From the NCBI GenBank assembly GCA_018873245.2, contig JAEMBT020000009.1:3250242-3314241 (forward strand): a DNA stretch of 64,000 nucleotides, read 5' to 3'. The stretch is from Archegozetes longisetosus. Lineage: Eukaryota; Arthropoda; Arachnida; Sarcoptiformes; Trhypochthoniidae. Shown here piece after piece: positions 1 through 11,071 of the stretch (its first letter is position 1; every line of letters begins with the position of its first letter). A program made the translations under genes and the position numbers. The notes beneath the pieces are model-generated. The model worked only from the letters and a program-made list of their open reading frames with translations, was not told the DNA's origin and did no database searches.

Positions 1-3
1 AAA

Positions 4-597
4 ATGTTTAAGTTTGTGTATGAGTATTTGAAACCAAAATGGGGTAATAAAGTTGAAATTGTACAAACAGATACTGATGGCTTAATGCTTCAGATCAAAA
101 CAGAAGACTTCTATGAGGATATAAAGAATGATACAATGATGAAATCATCGAACGCAAGCGATATTGACAAATGGTTTGATACTTCTAACTTTTCTGAAGA
201 TAACAGATTTGGTATTCAGCCTAAAAATAAGATGAAATTGGGTTGCTTTAAGATAGAAACAGGTGCGAATATAGTAACAATATTTATTGGACTGAGAGCT
301 AAAATGTATTGTTACACAATTGAACATCAAGATAAGACAGAGTTAAAGAAAAGAGAAAAAGGAGTACCTTCTCATATAACAAATAGCCACCAATTACTAA
401 TATGGAAAAAAGTTTTGGATAACGAGACTCAAACATATGCTACTTATAATATGTTTAAATCAGAAAAACTCAACGTTTATACCATAGAACAAAAAAAAGT
501 TGCTTTATCTAATTTTGATGACAAGAGGTATATATTGGATGATGGACACACAACATTAGCTCACGGACATCATAGAATACCTTTAAATTTTACATGA
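4..597 (+). CDS. Protein-primed family-B DNA polymerase, C-terminal part (Polinton/Maverick or adintovirus type)
   Basis: The 197-residue open frame enters from the left edge, so the gene is cut by the window. It carries QTDTDG at about residues 21-26, the PolB motif C (DTD holds the metal-binding aspartates), then a downstream block FIGLRAKMY near residue 96 and a terminal block with FDDKRYILDDG. Blocks of this kind end the DNA_pol_B_2 polymerases of Polintons and adintoviruses. The expected role is protein-primed replication of the element's own linear DNA. Palm and exonuclease domains would lie left of the window. No frameshift is seen in this part. The frame ends at TGA and faces two minus-strand ORFs, a convergent layout also seen in Polintons. 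A mitochondrial linear-plasmid polymerase is the main alternative. Confidence 0.8.
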   Translation: MFKFVYEYLKPKWGNKVEIVQTDTDGLMLQIKTEDFYEDIKNDTMMKSSNASDIDKWFDTSNFSEDNRFGIQPKNKMKLGCFKIETGANIVTIFIGLRAKMYCYTIEHQDKTELKKREKGVPSHITNSHQLLIWKKVLDNETQTYATYNMFKSEKLNVYTIEQKKVALSNFDDKRYILDDGHTTLAHGHHRIPLNFT

Positions 598-854
598 CCA
601 GATCTTACTAATTCTGTTATCAGTGTTTCATATTTTTTGAAATTTTCATTCATAGTTTTAAATATCTGTTGCTGTTTCTTTAAGTCAATAAAGATTTTTC
701 ATTAGGAGCGAAATACTGCGTACCTAGTATTTCATGTTTATTTTATTTAAAGTAAAGTAAACTATTTTATTTATTAAAACATTAACACTTAAAATAATGT
801 GAGAGATCTTTTTATTTATTCAAACTAAAAAGTTTTTACATAATTTCTTATTAT

Positions 855-891
855 CAAGGACATTGTGGTACGCCGTACCACTTTAACCTTG
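855..891. other. Compound hairpin between convergent ORFs
   Basis: A perfect 7-bp stem (GTGGTAC / GTACCAC around a 3-nt loop) is enclosed by a second stem (CAAGG / CCTTG). It lies in the 300-base gap between the polymerase end at 597 and the minus-strand ORF ending at 896. It could be a shared 3' processing or termination structure of the element. Function is inferred only from position. Confidence 0.4.
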
Positions 892-895
892 AAAT

Positions 896-1408
896 TTACA
901 TACTCTTCCAGAATTGTTTCTCTTCATTGGAAGATAAAATTGCTAACTTCATTTTTTTATAGTTAACCTTAACAAAATGAATAGAAAGAGAGAGGTTACT
1001 TATTTTAGGGTATTCTTTACTCAGATTATAAAATGAAATTAAAAAATATACATAAGATTTATCCCAATTTATACCACATTCCTTTAAAAACAAGCTTAAC
1101 TTTTTACTTTCAATTGCACACAACTCTTTTATCCTTAGCAGACATTGACCAGCTCGAATAGCACATTTAAGGGCTTGTTTCTGATGGTACTCCAATTGAT
1201 TGCTGATTGATGTAATTACTTCTTTTGCTTGTTCAAGGTTTTCCAAAATACTTGTTTCAATGGATCCAGCATTCTGATTGCTAACAATAAGGCTATTCTT
1301 CATTATTTCAATTATTTGATGTTCATTTTTGCATTTTGATGATATCTTTATTGGTTTTGCTGTTTTTGAAGTGGATGCTTCATCATCATTATAAACTTCA
1401 TCGATCAC
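896..1408 (-). CDS. Small acidic/helical protein, possibly DUF3102-like, in Polinton-like block
   Basis: The 170-residue frame begins at a non-ATG codon, and the same frame continues upstream as more acidic residues, so the true start is not fixed and may lie at or beyond 1440. The N-terminus is acidic and Ser/Thr-rich. From about residue 55 it is predicted helical, with an order (LxxAxxxIxxI..., then CAIRAGQCLLRIKEL, then a short GINW segment) that resembles the DUF3102 pattern of 'AxxIGxxLxxAKxxL' followed by a short helix-turn-helix. That match is from memory of the pattern and is weak. It runs toward the polymerase and follows the env-like relic in the same direction. No catalytic residues are visible. 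Confidence 0.4.
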   Translation of the reverse strand: MIDEVYNDDEASTSKTAKPIKISSKCKNEHQIIEIMKNSLIVSNQNAGSIETSILENLEQAKEVITSISNQLEYHQKQALKCAIRAGQCLLRIKELCAIESKKLSLFLKECGINWDKSYVYFLISFYNLSKEYPKISNLSLSIHFVKVNYKKMKLAILSSNEEKQFWKSM

Positions 1409-1557
1409 TTCATCAGCAGCTTTAGAAACCTTGTCATCACTTAAAACAAAGGAAATATCAATTATTGTTATTATATGAGTTTACAACTTATGGTGGTTTA
1501 GTGTTTCTAAAGTGATTTTTATAAAAATCATCAACTTTCTCCTTCCAAAAATCCCTT

Positions 1558-1752
1558 CTATTTTTTTGGTACCGCAGTCAGAAGACGCTTATGTATATCT
1601 ACCATATCTATCCATATAGAATGTGGTAAATCAATGGTTGGATCAGAAACGTCAAACTCGTCTAAAAGATAATCGATTAATTTACAATAATTATTATACA
1701 TACTCACCTTCATAATCCATTGGAGCTTCCAAAGCCTCCATTTTGAATGCAC
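1558..1752 (-). CDS. Short hypothetical ORF upstream of the helical ORF
   Basis: The 64-residue frame ends with a block DEFDVSDPTIDLPHSIWIDM that reads like real coding sequence: polar and aromatic, low in the Lys/Asn/Ile bias of chance ORFs here. It lies on the same strand as, and 150 bases upstream of, the helical ORF. It may be the N-terminal part of that protein separated by a frameshift or intron, or a separate small gene. No family recognised. Confidence 0.3.
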   Translation of the reverse strand: MHSKWRLWKLQWIMKVSMYNNYCKLIDYLLDEFDVSDPTIDLPHSIWIDMVDIHKRLLTAVPKK

Positions 1753-1759
1753 TACACAT

Positions 1760-2327
1760 TTGAATCAACAATATTTATTAAACCAAAGCTCTTTTACCTA
1801 TCATATAATATTCAATGAGTAATGATAAGAACTTATCTCAAGAACTCTATTAAAATAACACAGGTCAAATGAAAATTGATTGTTTATATAATCAATTTTT
1901 TTTTATCAAAAGTCGTAATGGCTTAGTGGTTAAAGAGTATGGGTATTTTTATGTAGTATTATCTCACTATATAGTTGGAAAACTACAATTTTTTCATTTT
2001 TTATCAGTATTTTATGTAAAAAATAGTATAAAATATGCTATTTTTTACATATTTTTATGCAATATTTAGGGGGGAGTTAGGGGGTCGTAGACTCGTACTT
2101 TCGTACTGTCCTAGGACCGCCATATATACACTACTAATGATTTATATGAAAAAAAACAATTACAGGACAAAAAAAACAAAACATTTTAGTTTCGATATAT
2201 GTCTAAGTATGCATTCCCTGTCATAGATTCTTCAAATTTTAATGGTCTATTATTTTCCTGCCATTTTAATACAGAAAAACGTAGAAATACTCTTACTGCC
2301 TTTACAACTGTTCTTTCTGTAATTATC
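1760..2327. other. Non-coding gap inside the viral-type block
   Basis: No credible gene. At about 1918-1945 there is a sequence resembling a tRNA A-box (TGGCTTAGTGG), but no B-box follows at the right distance, so it is not called as a tRNA or SINE. A short G-rich run with a stem-like GTAC repeat lies at about 2070-2125. Confidence 0.5.
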
Positions 2328-4561
2328 TTACCATTTGTTATTTTTATAGATGCAACCAACAATAAATCTAATTTCCCCCTTGTCTTCCGTAGTTACCCAA
2401 AACGTTCTTTTTCCTACTAAAGCTAACTTATCTGCTCCTGTTAAACCTAAGGGTAAATCCATTATTTGAGATATAGGGGATTCAATCGTTAGATTTTGCT
2501 TATATGTATATAAAAACGTATGCCTAATAGTATTAAAGTTAATGCTAATAATCCATTCTCGTGCAACATCAACTTCATATTTTGCTTTACGAACAGATAG
2601 TATAATTCTTTTTAGCGTTTTCATTTTGAAAATAACTACCACCAATATGAAAAAGCTCACCACGAATATAGTCAATGATATTCCCAATGATTTGAATATT
2701 GACCAACTGATCGTTAGAAAACAGAGAATCTGCAGAAACCTGACCAATTATTACTACTGGAGTTATACCGAAAAGCCAACGATTCTCTATAATTAAACTT
2801 ATTAGGACCACAAAATCCCCAAAATAAGACATGCACCTCACAATCGATAAAACAAACGCAATTAAAGAATAATTTATCTAAACTTATTTTGTTTTTGAAT
2901 GAATCTAAATCAACCCTCGTCATTTCTGTTGTATTTTTATAGATAGAAACGTTATAGAATGAAAATGCAAGTGAATCAAATAGAAATTCTGGAGTTTTAA
3001 TTCTAACTACTGTTTCATTATTAGAAGTTTGCGGTGGACCCTGTAGCACTATTCCTGGAGCAACTAACTGACACCCTGCGTCTACAACAGCTATTTCTGT
3101 CCAGTTTTTCAGCACATAATTTAATGGTCGTGTGCCTGGACATATACGTGTATAAGTTGGTATCTTTACTTTGTGAATAACCCAACTCTCCGGGGTTATT
3201 TTGATTGGATTATATCTGGAATCTTTTGTCATTTCAAAACTACAATGTTGCATTATTTGATCTTCTTCCCAAGACCAAAGCGCCATTTCACAACTAGAGT
3301 CGTGGAGTCGAAAGTATAACACAATTGACTTGTAGATATTGGCAAACAATTAAATTCGATAAGATTTATTTCAGCAATCAAATCCTCATCAGACTTGCTC
3401 ACTAGCCATGCTTTATTGTCTAGTTTCAGTTTAACAGATGCGCTATCATTTTTCAACATAGCGTTTAAATTACAGGATTTAGAATGACAAGGAATACTAT
3501 GGGTCAATGGAGTGAAAATATTGAAATAAACTTCTTGATTAGCACGCCTTAGAGGAATGGAAATTTTAATGTATGCGCTTTCTTGAGTTATGATACTGTG
3601 ACTAATTTTAATATATAATATGTTTCCCAATCATCAGTACTTATACCTAAACTATATAAAGGCTTAATCGACTTCTCAATTTCTATCAGAATACCTCTCA
3701 AGACGGGCCATGGAACAACATTAAATGGCAAATAGCCCTGTCTTAGCTGAAGCAGAGCTGTTTCCCAAGAATTAAAAGCATTTGACAAAATTGTAACGTT
3801 ATATATAGCAGATAATGCAGACGAGATTGAATTAATCATATTGAATTGTGCTTGTATAGCATAATGATCATATAACTCTAGAGAGGACACAAAATGCCAT
3901 ATTTTCTCTATCTCACTATCTAGTATGTTTAAATGTTCACCTAAGACACTTAACGCTTGATTTACCTGTTTACTTCTAGAGTCTATAATTTGCGACATAC
4001 CTAAGAAGCTTTTAGCTAAAGTAACTGTAGTATTCTTTTGGATATCTAACATCATGGATAGTTTCTCTATCTTTTGCTCAATCTGATTTCATCCTTTTCT
4101 GTACCCGTTCCAAATAACTCTCTAAGAATCTCACCTGCAAAGGGCAAAATGGACCTTTCATGCCTGCTGATATGTGTCACTTTAACTTCTTCAGAGATGC
4201 CAAGGTATAATTGATTTATTGAACTAGCTAAATATTCTAAACCGTCATTTAATTTGTTACACATTGATAGCAATTGATATATTCGCTCAGAAGCTTTATC
4301 ATCTGGTGCCATTTTACTGGAATAAGGTAGTACGCGACATTTAATAAGTTTAGGTTCCCAATTTAGGGCTGACAATGTAGGCCAATTTAATCTAATGATA
4401 TGAGACCATTGGGAATTAAATACGAGACCAGACCCTAATTTATTTATCTGTAGACCATGAGCTGCGGCTTTAGCTAAAAATCTAATGTCATGGATACTGG
4501 AAGACCTATAGCTTACTACAATACTCAGTAAACATAAAAATAGCAGCAAGTATCTGATCAT
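2328..4561 (-). pseudogene. Baculovirus-F-like (errantivirus/insect env-type) envelope fusion protein, decayed
   Basis: A broken env-type glycoprotein reads leftward in five overlapping or abutting frames: 4561-4067, 4055-3588, 3630-3253, 3349-2714 and 2747-2328. The first piece starts with an ATG and a hydrophobic signal peptide, and near its end has RHER followed by SILPFAGEI and LFGTG. This is the furin-type cleavage site plus fusion-peptide region characteristic of baculovirus F proteins and insect retroviral Env. The second piece is heptad-like, the fourth Cys-rich, and the last has one strong transmembrane segment (about 2630-2680) before a long cytoplasmic tail. At least four frame changes mean it cannot make the intact protein. 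No reverse transcriptase, integrase or LTR is visible beside it; the neighbours are Polinton-type genes. Confidence 0.72.
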
Positions 4562-4599
4562 TTCTACTAATTTAAGCGATACAGATGTGTAAATTTAAA

Positions 4600-5590
4600 A
4601 AAACCGATAATATGGCCTCAATACTGATAAAAATATTTAATCACTTTTGGTATCTCTACTATATTCATTTAAATGTAAAATTAAAATTAGACAAATAAGT
4701 GATTATAAAGATAAACGTAAAACTTAGATTTATGATAATATACTTTCTAATATATAACTTTTACTCAAAAATAATTTTAGGTCGCTAAGTTTTGTTTTGT
4801 TTTAAATTAGATAGGCTTTTATGCAGAGCCTTCATATATGTTACCCGGCGCCTCCACCAAATTTGTCACGTTTATTCTTTACGTGAGACATTTTTTGGGA
4901 TCGTTTTTAATCCTCAGACACTGGAAATTAAGTGTTGAGTCTAAGACTCGATTACATTCCAGTCTGAGGATATCAATTTACAGTACATATGCGTGTTAAA
5001 GTTAAAAAAAAAATAAAGCCACTTACTGCTTGTCTTGATTCGATGTTCCTGGTACCATGCAGACTGTGTTGGGATGTTTTTTTTTTTGAAAAGAATATAA
5101 TTAAATCAAATACACAATAGAGTTTTTGTCATAAAGATTTTTATTTAAAATTCACAAACACATACGTATATTTAACAACACTTTCTGTTAAAGTTTTAGC
5201 GATCAGGAGCACAACTTTACTTTACCACTGCAAAAGAAGGAATGATCTTATAGGTTATTTCAGTCGACTTTATATACTCTGGTGTCTAGCATTTTCCCAT
5301 CGAAAACCTTCCATAATTTGTTCACAAACAGTCCAAAGTATTCGCAAACAGTTTTGTTACTTTGACCATCCAATGGTCAAAGCATTTAAAGTTCCTATTT
5401 GTTTATGTCTATTATTTCTGTTACTTTGACCATTCAATAGTCAAAGTATCTAGTTTTTTATTTATGTCTATTTGTTAAACTAAAGGTTATAATTTAATTT
5501 GTGTGCGTACGTGCGTGTATGTGTGTGTGTTTGATTGTATGTTTATTTCTATTTTTATTTTATTTTTGTTTTTTTTTGACAGTATAATAA
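4600..5590. other. Intergenic, short repeats only
   Basis: No coding signal. A small hairpin lies at about 4910-4975 (CTCAGACACTGGA facing TTCCAGTCTGAG). Two near-copies of a short palindromic motif (CTTTGACCAT...ATGGTCAAAG type) lie at about 5358-5385 and 5420-5446. If the Polinton-like element ends to the right of the env relic, its terminal repeat should be here; without the left end it cannot be identified. Confidence 0.5.
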
Positions 5591-5597
5591 GTTCGAA

Positions 5598-5932
5598 ACA
5601 CTCGTTATCATATAGTTAATTAATTTTTAAAAAGTGGTATTCAAAATTTCAAAAAGTGATGAATAACTCTTATAGCGTTCTCCTGATATACTTAAGACTT
5701 ATATTTCTCCAAATTGTGTGCAAATACCTTTGAAATGATGTCCATATCACCGATATTCATCAGTGGACTTATTGAAACAGATGATAATATGCACATCATT
5801 TCAAAGGTTTTTGCATGTAGTTTTCGGAAAAATAAGTCATAAGCATATCAGATGAACGCTTCAAGAGTTATTCACTTTTGAAATTTTGAATACCACTTTA
5901 AAAATCAATTAACTGTATGATAACGAGTGTTA
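5598..5932. mobile_element. Foldback MITE, family 1 copy 1
   Basis: A 335-bp near-perfect palindrome. The left arm begins AACACTCGTTATCATAT and the right arm ends with its reverse complement (ATGATAACGAGTGTT). Arms of about 150 bp enclose a short loop near 5760-5790. No ORF. A second copy forms the middle layer of the nested structure at 11.7-13.0 kb. Confidence 0.8.
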
Positions 5933-6432
5933 TGCCAAGGTTTTGCAAACGATTGTACATCTTCGACACTAATTGTTGATTCTAATAACCCTATTCCTTC
6001 AACATAAAAGGGAGGTTATCTTCAGTTGATATTATTTGATAAAATATTTTTTCAACGCTTGGTTATAAGCCAGCTTTAAATGCCGCTCAGCAACCTTTAT
6101 AAAAGCTACGATTTAAGATATTCAAATGATATGCTATTGTATACAAGAGAATTTGAAAAGTGAAAGTTAAAAAGTAGTAAAGGATTTGGGCCGTCATAAT
6201 AATACTATATTTTAATTTGAACAAAATTCTCAAAATGTGATGAAAACTTTTACAAAAGTGATCTAAGGTATCCAGTTATTACTGAAATTTTAACTTGAAA
6301 ATGATATTTCAAATTGATTGGGACTTATTAGGTTAATATAAATTAAAAGTATTGAAAAACTCAATAGCTTTAAGTTTCCTTCATTTAAGTGAACTGTTGT
6401 AAATCTCTCTCCTTTTGGATATGATTTCTCTG

Positions 6433-6957
6433 CCAGGAGAATTTAAGTGTGTCTAAATCTAAATAATCTAAATTTTGAAGCTTTTATGGATAAAATCCTC
6501 AGATGTTTTATCAACGATTTAATCGTTTATTAAAATTTGTTCATAATGAAACATACTTAAAGTATTTCGAAATTATTGCTTTAAGTTTAATCATTTGTTC
6601 AAATGAAGACTTAATTATTTTAATTAAAATAGTTTTCAATTATTTGAATCGGTGATAAAATATTTGACGATTTAAGCTGGGGATGTGTCAGTATAACACC
6701 AAATAGTAAAATCTCTAAAATAGAGCTATTACATCCGTCTGACTAACGTACTGATCATTTATTTTATCAAATCTTAAATGAGAATTGTAAGTTCAGACCT
6801 TAGTTTCAACAATTTAGATTATAGGGAGATATTTAAAGTCTCTGAAACTTTCAGAGTAATTTACTGGTGCTGTACTGATACACCCCCACTGGATTTAATC
6901 CATAAAAACCTCAAAATTTAGATTATTCTGATTTAGAACACACTTTAATTCTTCAGA
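6433..6957. mobile_element. Foldback element, family 2
   Basis: Inverted arms. The left arm runs from about 6433 (GGAGAATTTAAGTGTGT...), includes AATCTAAATTTTGA at about 6460 and GGGATGTGTCAGTATAACACC at about 6678. The right arm carries the complements (GGTGCTGTACTGATACACCC at about 6866, TCAAAATTTAGATTATTC at about 6911, ACACACTTTAATTCTTC at about 6938). Arms are about 200 bp with substitutions. No ORF. Ends and target duplication are not resolved. Confidence 0.65.
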
Positions 6958-7109
6958 TATAGAGACGACAACCAAAATTTAAAAATTAGTTCTGTACAAA
7001 TACAACACATAAACGTGTTTTAATTCATTCTAATAATTAGGAAACGGTAAAAAACTTTCAACTATAGAATTATTAATGACAAAATAAATAACTTGCCTAA
7101 TATCTGTAC

Positions 7110-8489
7110 TCATTTCATGGTATTCGTGACTCTATTTGTAAGTAAAAAGAATCGACAGAATATTGCGAACATCTATATAATAAAGAATATTCTTTGTAAT
7201 CATTTCAAATAAAAAAATGAGAATTTGTGAAGTCTTACCTTGAATGCAATAATTGGTGTCAAAAAAATTGATTACTACATGAAAATCCAATTTTAAATTT
7301 ATTACTTCTTAAACTTTCCATTGCATTTAGTAACTGAAAGAATATGAATTTGAAATTTAGTTATGAATTCATTTAAAGAATAAAAATCGTCGTCCTTAAC
7401 GGACTTTGAATTTAGTCTTCAATCCAAGACATGTTTGTGATTCCAGATAAAGCTTATGAAAATATTTATAAGAATTTGAAGATTCCTTATAAATTGATGC
7501 AGTCATCGAATTGGTTGTGAAGTGAAGTAATACCCAAACAATAGAGAATAGCATCTCAGTATAAAAAGTTACCAAAAGTAGATCTCCAAAGAAAATCTGC
7601 TGTAAAGCCATTAGATTTATGGGAATCATAGCATAAGTCAGTGCAAATAAATACTTAGACCAGAATTTATTGTGATGTAAAATATCATTACAGATATTAT
7701 TATATTCTTCAATTAATTCCAATACAAATCTATTGTGGAAGAAAACTCTATCTTTGCTTGTATTCATTAGTTTATTATTGAACGATTTAAATCTGAATTT
7801 ACAATAATAGCAAACAATGAAGTAATAGAAAAACTATAAGAAATTATTAATAGAGCTGTCATTCCAACCCCATAAAGAAAAATAGAACTTAATATTCCAT
7901 AAGTTATTATGTCTTTCCAATTATGAGAATTTACTAAAATTGCAATTACTGTCAAAAGGACTAGCACTGTGAGAATTCGCACTTCTTGTTGAATAAGATG
8001 GAAAATAATTTTTATTGCTTTAACAAATTTTTTGAAACAGTTTTTGTCATATATCCCAATTGTACTCTCATTTTGTAATCCTTTCAATACTTTGATGATT
8101 TCAAGCCATCGAAAGTCAATTTTTTCTTTACTATTGAAAAGTCTTATAACAACAAATGCGTAAACAAGACCCACAAGCGATATCAAACAATTAAATTGAG
8201 TTAAACCCCCGACATGTTGAATTAAATCGAAATTATATTTAGGGACTCTTCCGTTCTCCAAATTAATTAAGGTGATCAATATTTTCAGAATACTAATCAA
8301 GAACCAAGCACTCATAGTATTAGATTTGAGTTTTTGATTTCTTTGCTTGATATCACTATCAAAATAGTTGTTGATATCATATCTATACATAATTCCATAT
8401 TTATAAAGTGGTAAATCTATATCACTAATAACCAAATCGTTATCATTATTGTCCGACTCATCGACCACTTGTTCATAACTTATATCCAT
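7110..8489 (-). pseudogene. Gustatory-receptor-like seven-TM chemoreceptor, divergent member with two frameshifts
   Basis: Three exons with the same architecture as the receptors at 15 and 20 kb. Exon 1 is 8489-7405, starting at ATG. Exon 2 is 7333-7239, beginning after a pyrimidine tract and ..TTTCAG and ending at GTAAGA. Exon 3 is 7172-7110, encoding MFAIFCRFFLLTNRVTNTMK plus stop. Introns are phase 0. Exon 1 changes frame at 7767, where the TAA of the first part overlaps the next ATG by one base. The receptor alignment runs through this point, so it is a 1-nt indel and not two genes. Exon 2 needs one more T in a 7-T run at about 7261-7267 to keep its frame past NKFKIGFSCSNQF. Hydrophobic segments and the pre-TM7 IGFSC block support a ligand-gated-channel-type GR fold. 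Either a young pseudogene or, for the homopolymer at least, an assembly error. Confidence 0.72.
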
Positions 8490-8499
8490 TTGTACTATT

Positions 8500-10330
8500 T
8501 ATAACTGTAAACTACTGAACAAAAAAATTTTCTTTTATAAGATTCAGATTATGAATAAGAACAATAATAATCGATATTATAATTACATCCAGCTATAATT
8601 GAGTTCAAAAATAGAACTATTTGTGACTTTACTAAGTTGATCGATTCACTTAAGATGTGAAATATTCTATTGAAAGTACAGGGTTATCAACGATTAGCTA
8701 TATCATTATCTTTCTTTATAATTGTAATAACTCTCTAGACATTGTTATAATGATGCAATCACCGCAAGATAATGTTTGTAAGAACTTAGGAGTTAATAGT
8801 TATAAATATGTTGACTGTATAGTTTTAGATTAATTAGTTTCGAAATGAAAGAAAATTCAAATGGTATAGTCAATTGTTGATAACCCTGTAGATCTGTTTG
8901 TTTATTTAGTAACTTGAACTGAGTAAAGTAATAACTTTAATATAAAATTATAAAGTCCATCATTTACTTGTATCGATTGTAAGCATATTATCGGTAAGTT
9001 CTCATTTGTGGTAATTAGGTTTCTTATTCTTGAAGACTAAAATAAATAACTTATTTGTTAAAACTTCTAAGCATTTTTACGATCAATAATGAGTTTTAAG
9101 AGAAATAATCAAACGAACTGATAGTAATATGTATTTTACACGAGAAAATCACATTATGTGGTTAATATGAATATTATTATTAGCATTAAAATTTGAAAAA
9201 TTGTACATTTAATGATATTTCATAGATTCTATACTTAAAGGACAATAGGCATTAAGACATTGTGAATGTTTCAATCTACAGCCTATGACCTCATGCATAT
9301 ACCTCTATGTTTTAGTAAAATTCTTAATAGTTTGGGAAACATAAATCTTTCTTTTCAAAATTTTTATAATGGGCTCTATGGAGAATTTAATTATTTCAAA
9401 AATCATTTGACCCCCACACCTTAGGAATTTAATCTTGATATTTGGTCAATATACAAAATTCAGAGAATAACTCCAGCAAAGAATCAAAGCGTTTGGAGGC
9501 CTAAAAGGCGGTCAAATCGAATAATGATTTTTTGGTTTCAAGTATATGAATATATGGCAAAAATAGAATTAAGACTCTATTAACTAGATCTTATTGATTA
9601 TTTTTGTGCAAAATTTGAACTGAAATTTGAAAATTAATATAATCAGGGATGATTCCGAAAACAGCCAAAATTCCGAATTAAAAGTGGAAATTTGGAAAAA
9701 CCGGGTATAGTCCCGAAAAATTAGTCTAAAGTTGGAAATAATTTCAAGTAATTTAGTGAGAAAATCCACTTAATTGGGCATGCGCAATAGAACCCATATT
9801 TGTACGCACGCGCGACTGCAAAAAAATTAGAGTTTAATATCGAATAGAACTCAAAGTTAAAATCACCAATACACATAGAATAGATTTTCAATAGTGATGA
9901 ACTAGATGACATCAACGAGGCGGATGGTGAAAATAATGAAATTGAGTTAAAATAGTAGAATGATAAATCCTCGATAAAAAAGAATAAATAAGGTTTGATT
10001 AATAATAAATTGTATAACTTGTATAATTAATAAAAGAGCGCAAATTACATAAGACCACACCATCCAGCATATATTACTCTAATGCGTAGTAAAATAGCAT
10101 AAAAATGTTTACATTATTTATCAATCCTGAGATATGATTGAGCTATTCTGCTAACATCTAATACAATCAGAGGAAACAAAAACGAAGCGAAAAAAGAACT
10201 TTTTAGGGTTGAAATCTCTAAGCAAAAAGTTTATGTACTCAGGTCATAGAAAAGCTTTTCCCTGTAAAATAGATTGAAAAGTAATTAATTAAATTAAAAG
10301 GAATGACTTAAACAACAGTATATTGAGCGT
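8500..10330. other. Intergenic, no gene recognised
   Basis: AT-rich with frequent stops in all frames. At about 9360-9570 lies a stretch of mixed composition that looks like transposon relic. At about 9895-9955 a short plus-strand frame encodes an acidic tail (SDELDDINEADGENN...), possibly the end of a decayed transposase. A short CG-rich patch (GCACGCGCGACTGC) is at about 9805. Nothing firmer can be supported. Confidence 0.5.
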
Positions 10331-10339
10331 CGTTTACAA

Positions 10340-11071
10340 TACGCAATCAGTTTTAGTCAATGACCTTTGAAGACTGGTCGAGAGTCATCTTTGGCGATGA
10401 GTTTTGTGTATCTTCTTCAGATAATGGTCGAGTTTGGGTTTGGAGAGAGTATGGCGCTCGGTATTCAGTCGAGAATATCATTGCAAAATCAAGAACTTAT
10501 CATTTTTCAATCTCTTTCATCACTTGGTATGATTTTTTCTTATTTAGTAATAATTACTTTTTTCTCCAAAAGTTTGAGTTTTCATGGAATCGGTTCGATA
10601 AAACGAATTGAAACACAAGACAGAGAAACTTATTCAGAGTTACTCTACGAATTATTGGATTATATCGAACACTATGATGATGGTAATGTTCGTTTACTAG
10701 ATGACAACCGCTTCGTCCATAATTCAAAATTAAACAAATTAGAGATTAGAGAAATTAGAGAAATTATTGATCCGTTAGAAGGCTTTGTCATTTCTCATCC
10801 GAGCTATTAGAAAAATATTTTTTTAATATTTAATATTTTTAAAATTCTTTCACCTGACTTAAATCCCAATGAAAATGTTGGAGGAATGTTGAAGTATATG
10901 GTTAGGAATGATAGGCCATTGATTGATAATAAAGAGGATCTCTGGATAGCGTTAACTAAAGCTTATGAAAAGCTGTCACAAAATAAAGAACTTTTTATTT
11001 GTTTAATTGAGTCTATGCTTCGACGACTCAATACTGTCGTGACTGCACAGGGAGGTCACACAAAATATTAA
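10340..11071 (+). pseudogene. Tc1-type transposase relic
   Basis: Pieces in three plus-strand frames follow the order of a Tc1 transposase. WSRVIFGDE at about 10372 is the first catalytic Asp region. GRVWVWREYG follows, then (in the frame of 10367-10810) a block GIGSIKRIE and a degenerate LLDDNRFVHNS equivalent to the 'LQQDNAPxH' motif. Next comes SPDLNPNENV at about 10853-10880, the DDE third-residue region of the 34E type, and finally 10886-11071 with SMLRRLNTVVTAQGGHTKY, the usual Tc1 C-terminus. The N-terminal DNA-binding domain is missing or unrecognisable. Terminal repeats were not found. Confidence 0.8.

Noticed and set aside
1911-1985. tRNA gene
   Set aside because: Only an A-box-like sequence; no B-box and no cloverleaf.
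2328-4561. env of a complete endogenous retrovirus
   Set aside because: No LTR, primer-binding site, RT or integrase in the adjacent sequence; neighbours are Polinton-type.
7396-8489. Two separate small genes, as suggested by abutting 240- and 123-residue frames
   Set aside because: Both halves align in order with one receptor protein and meet at a 1-nt frame change; treated as one pseudogene.
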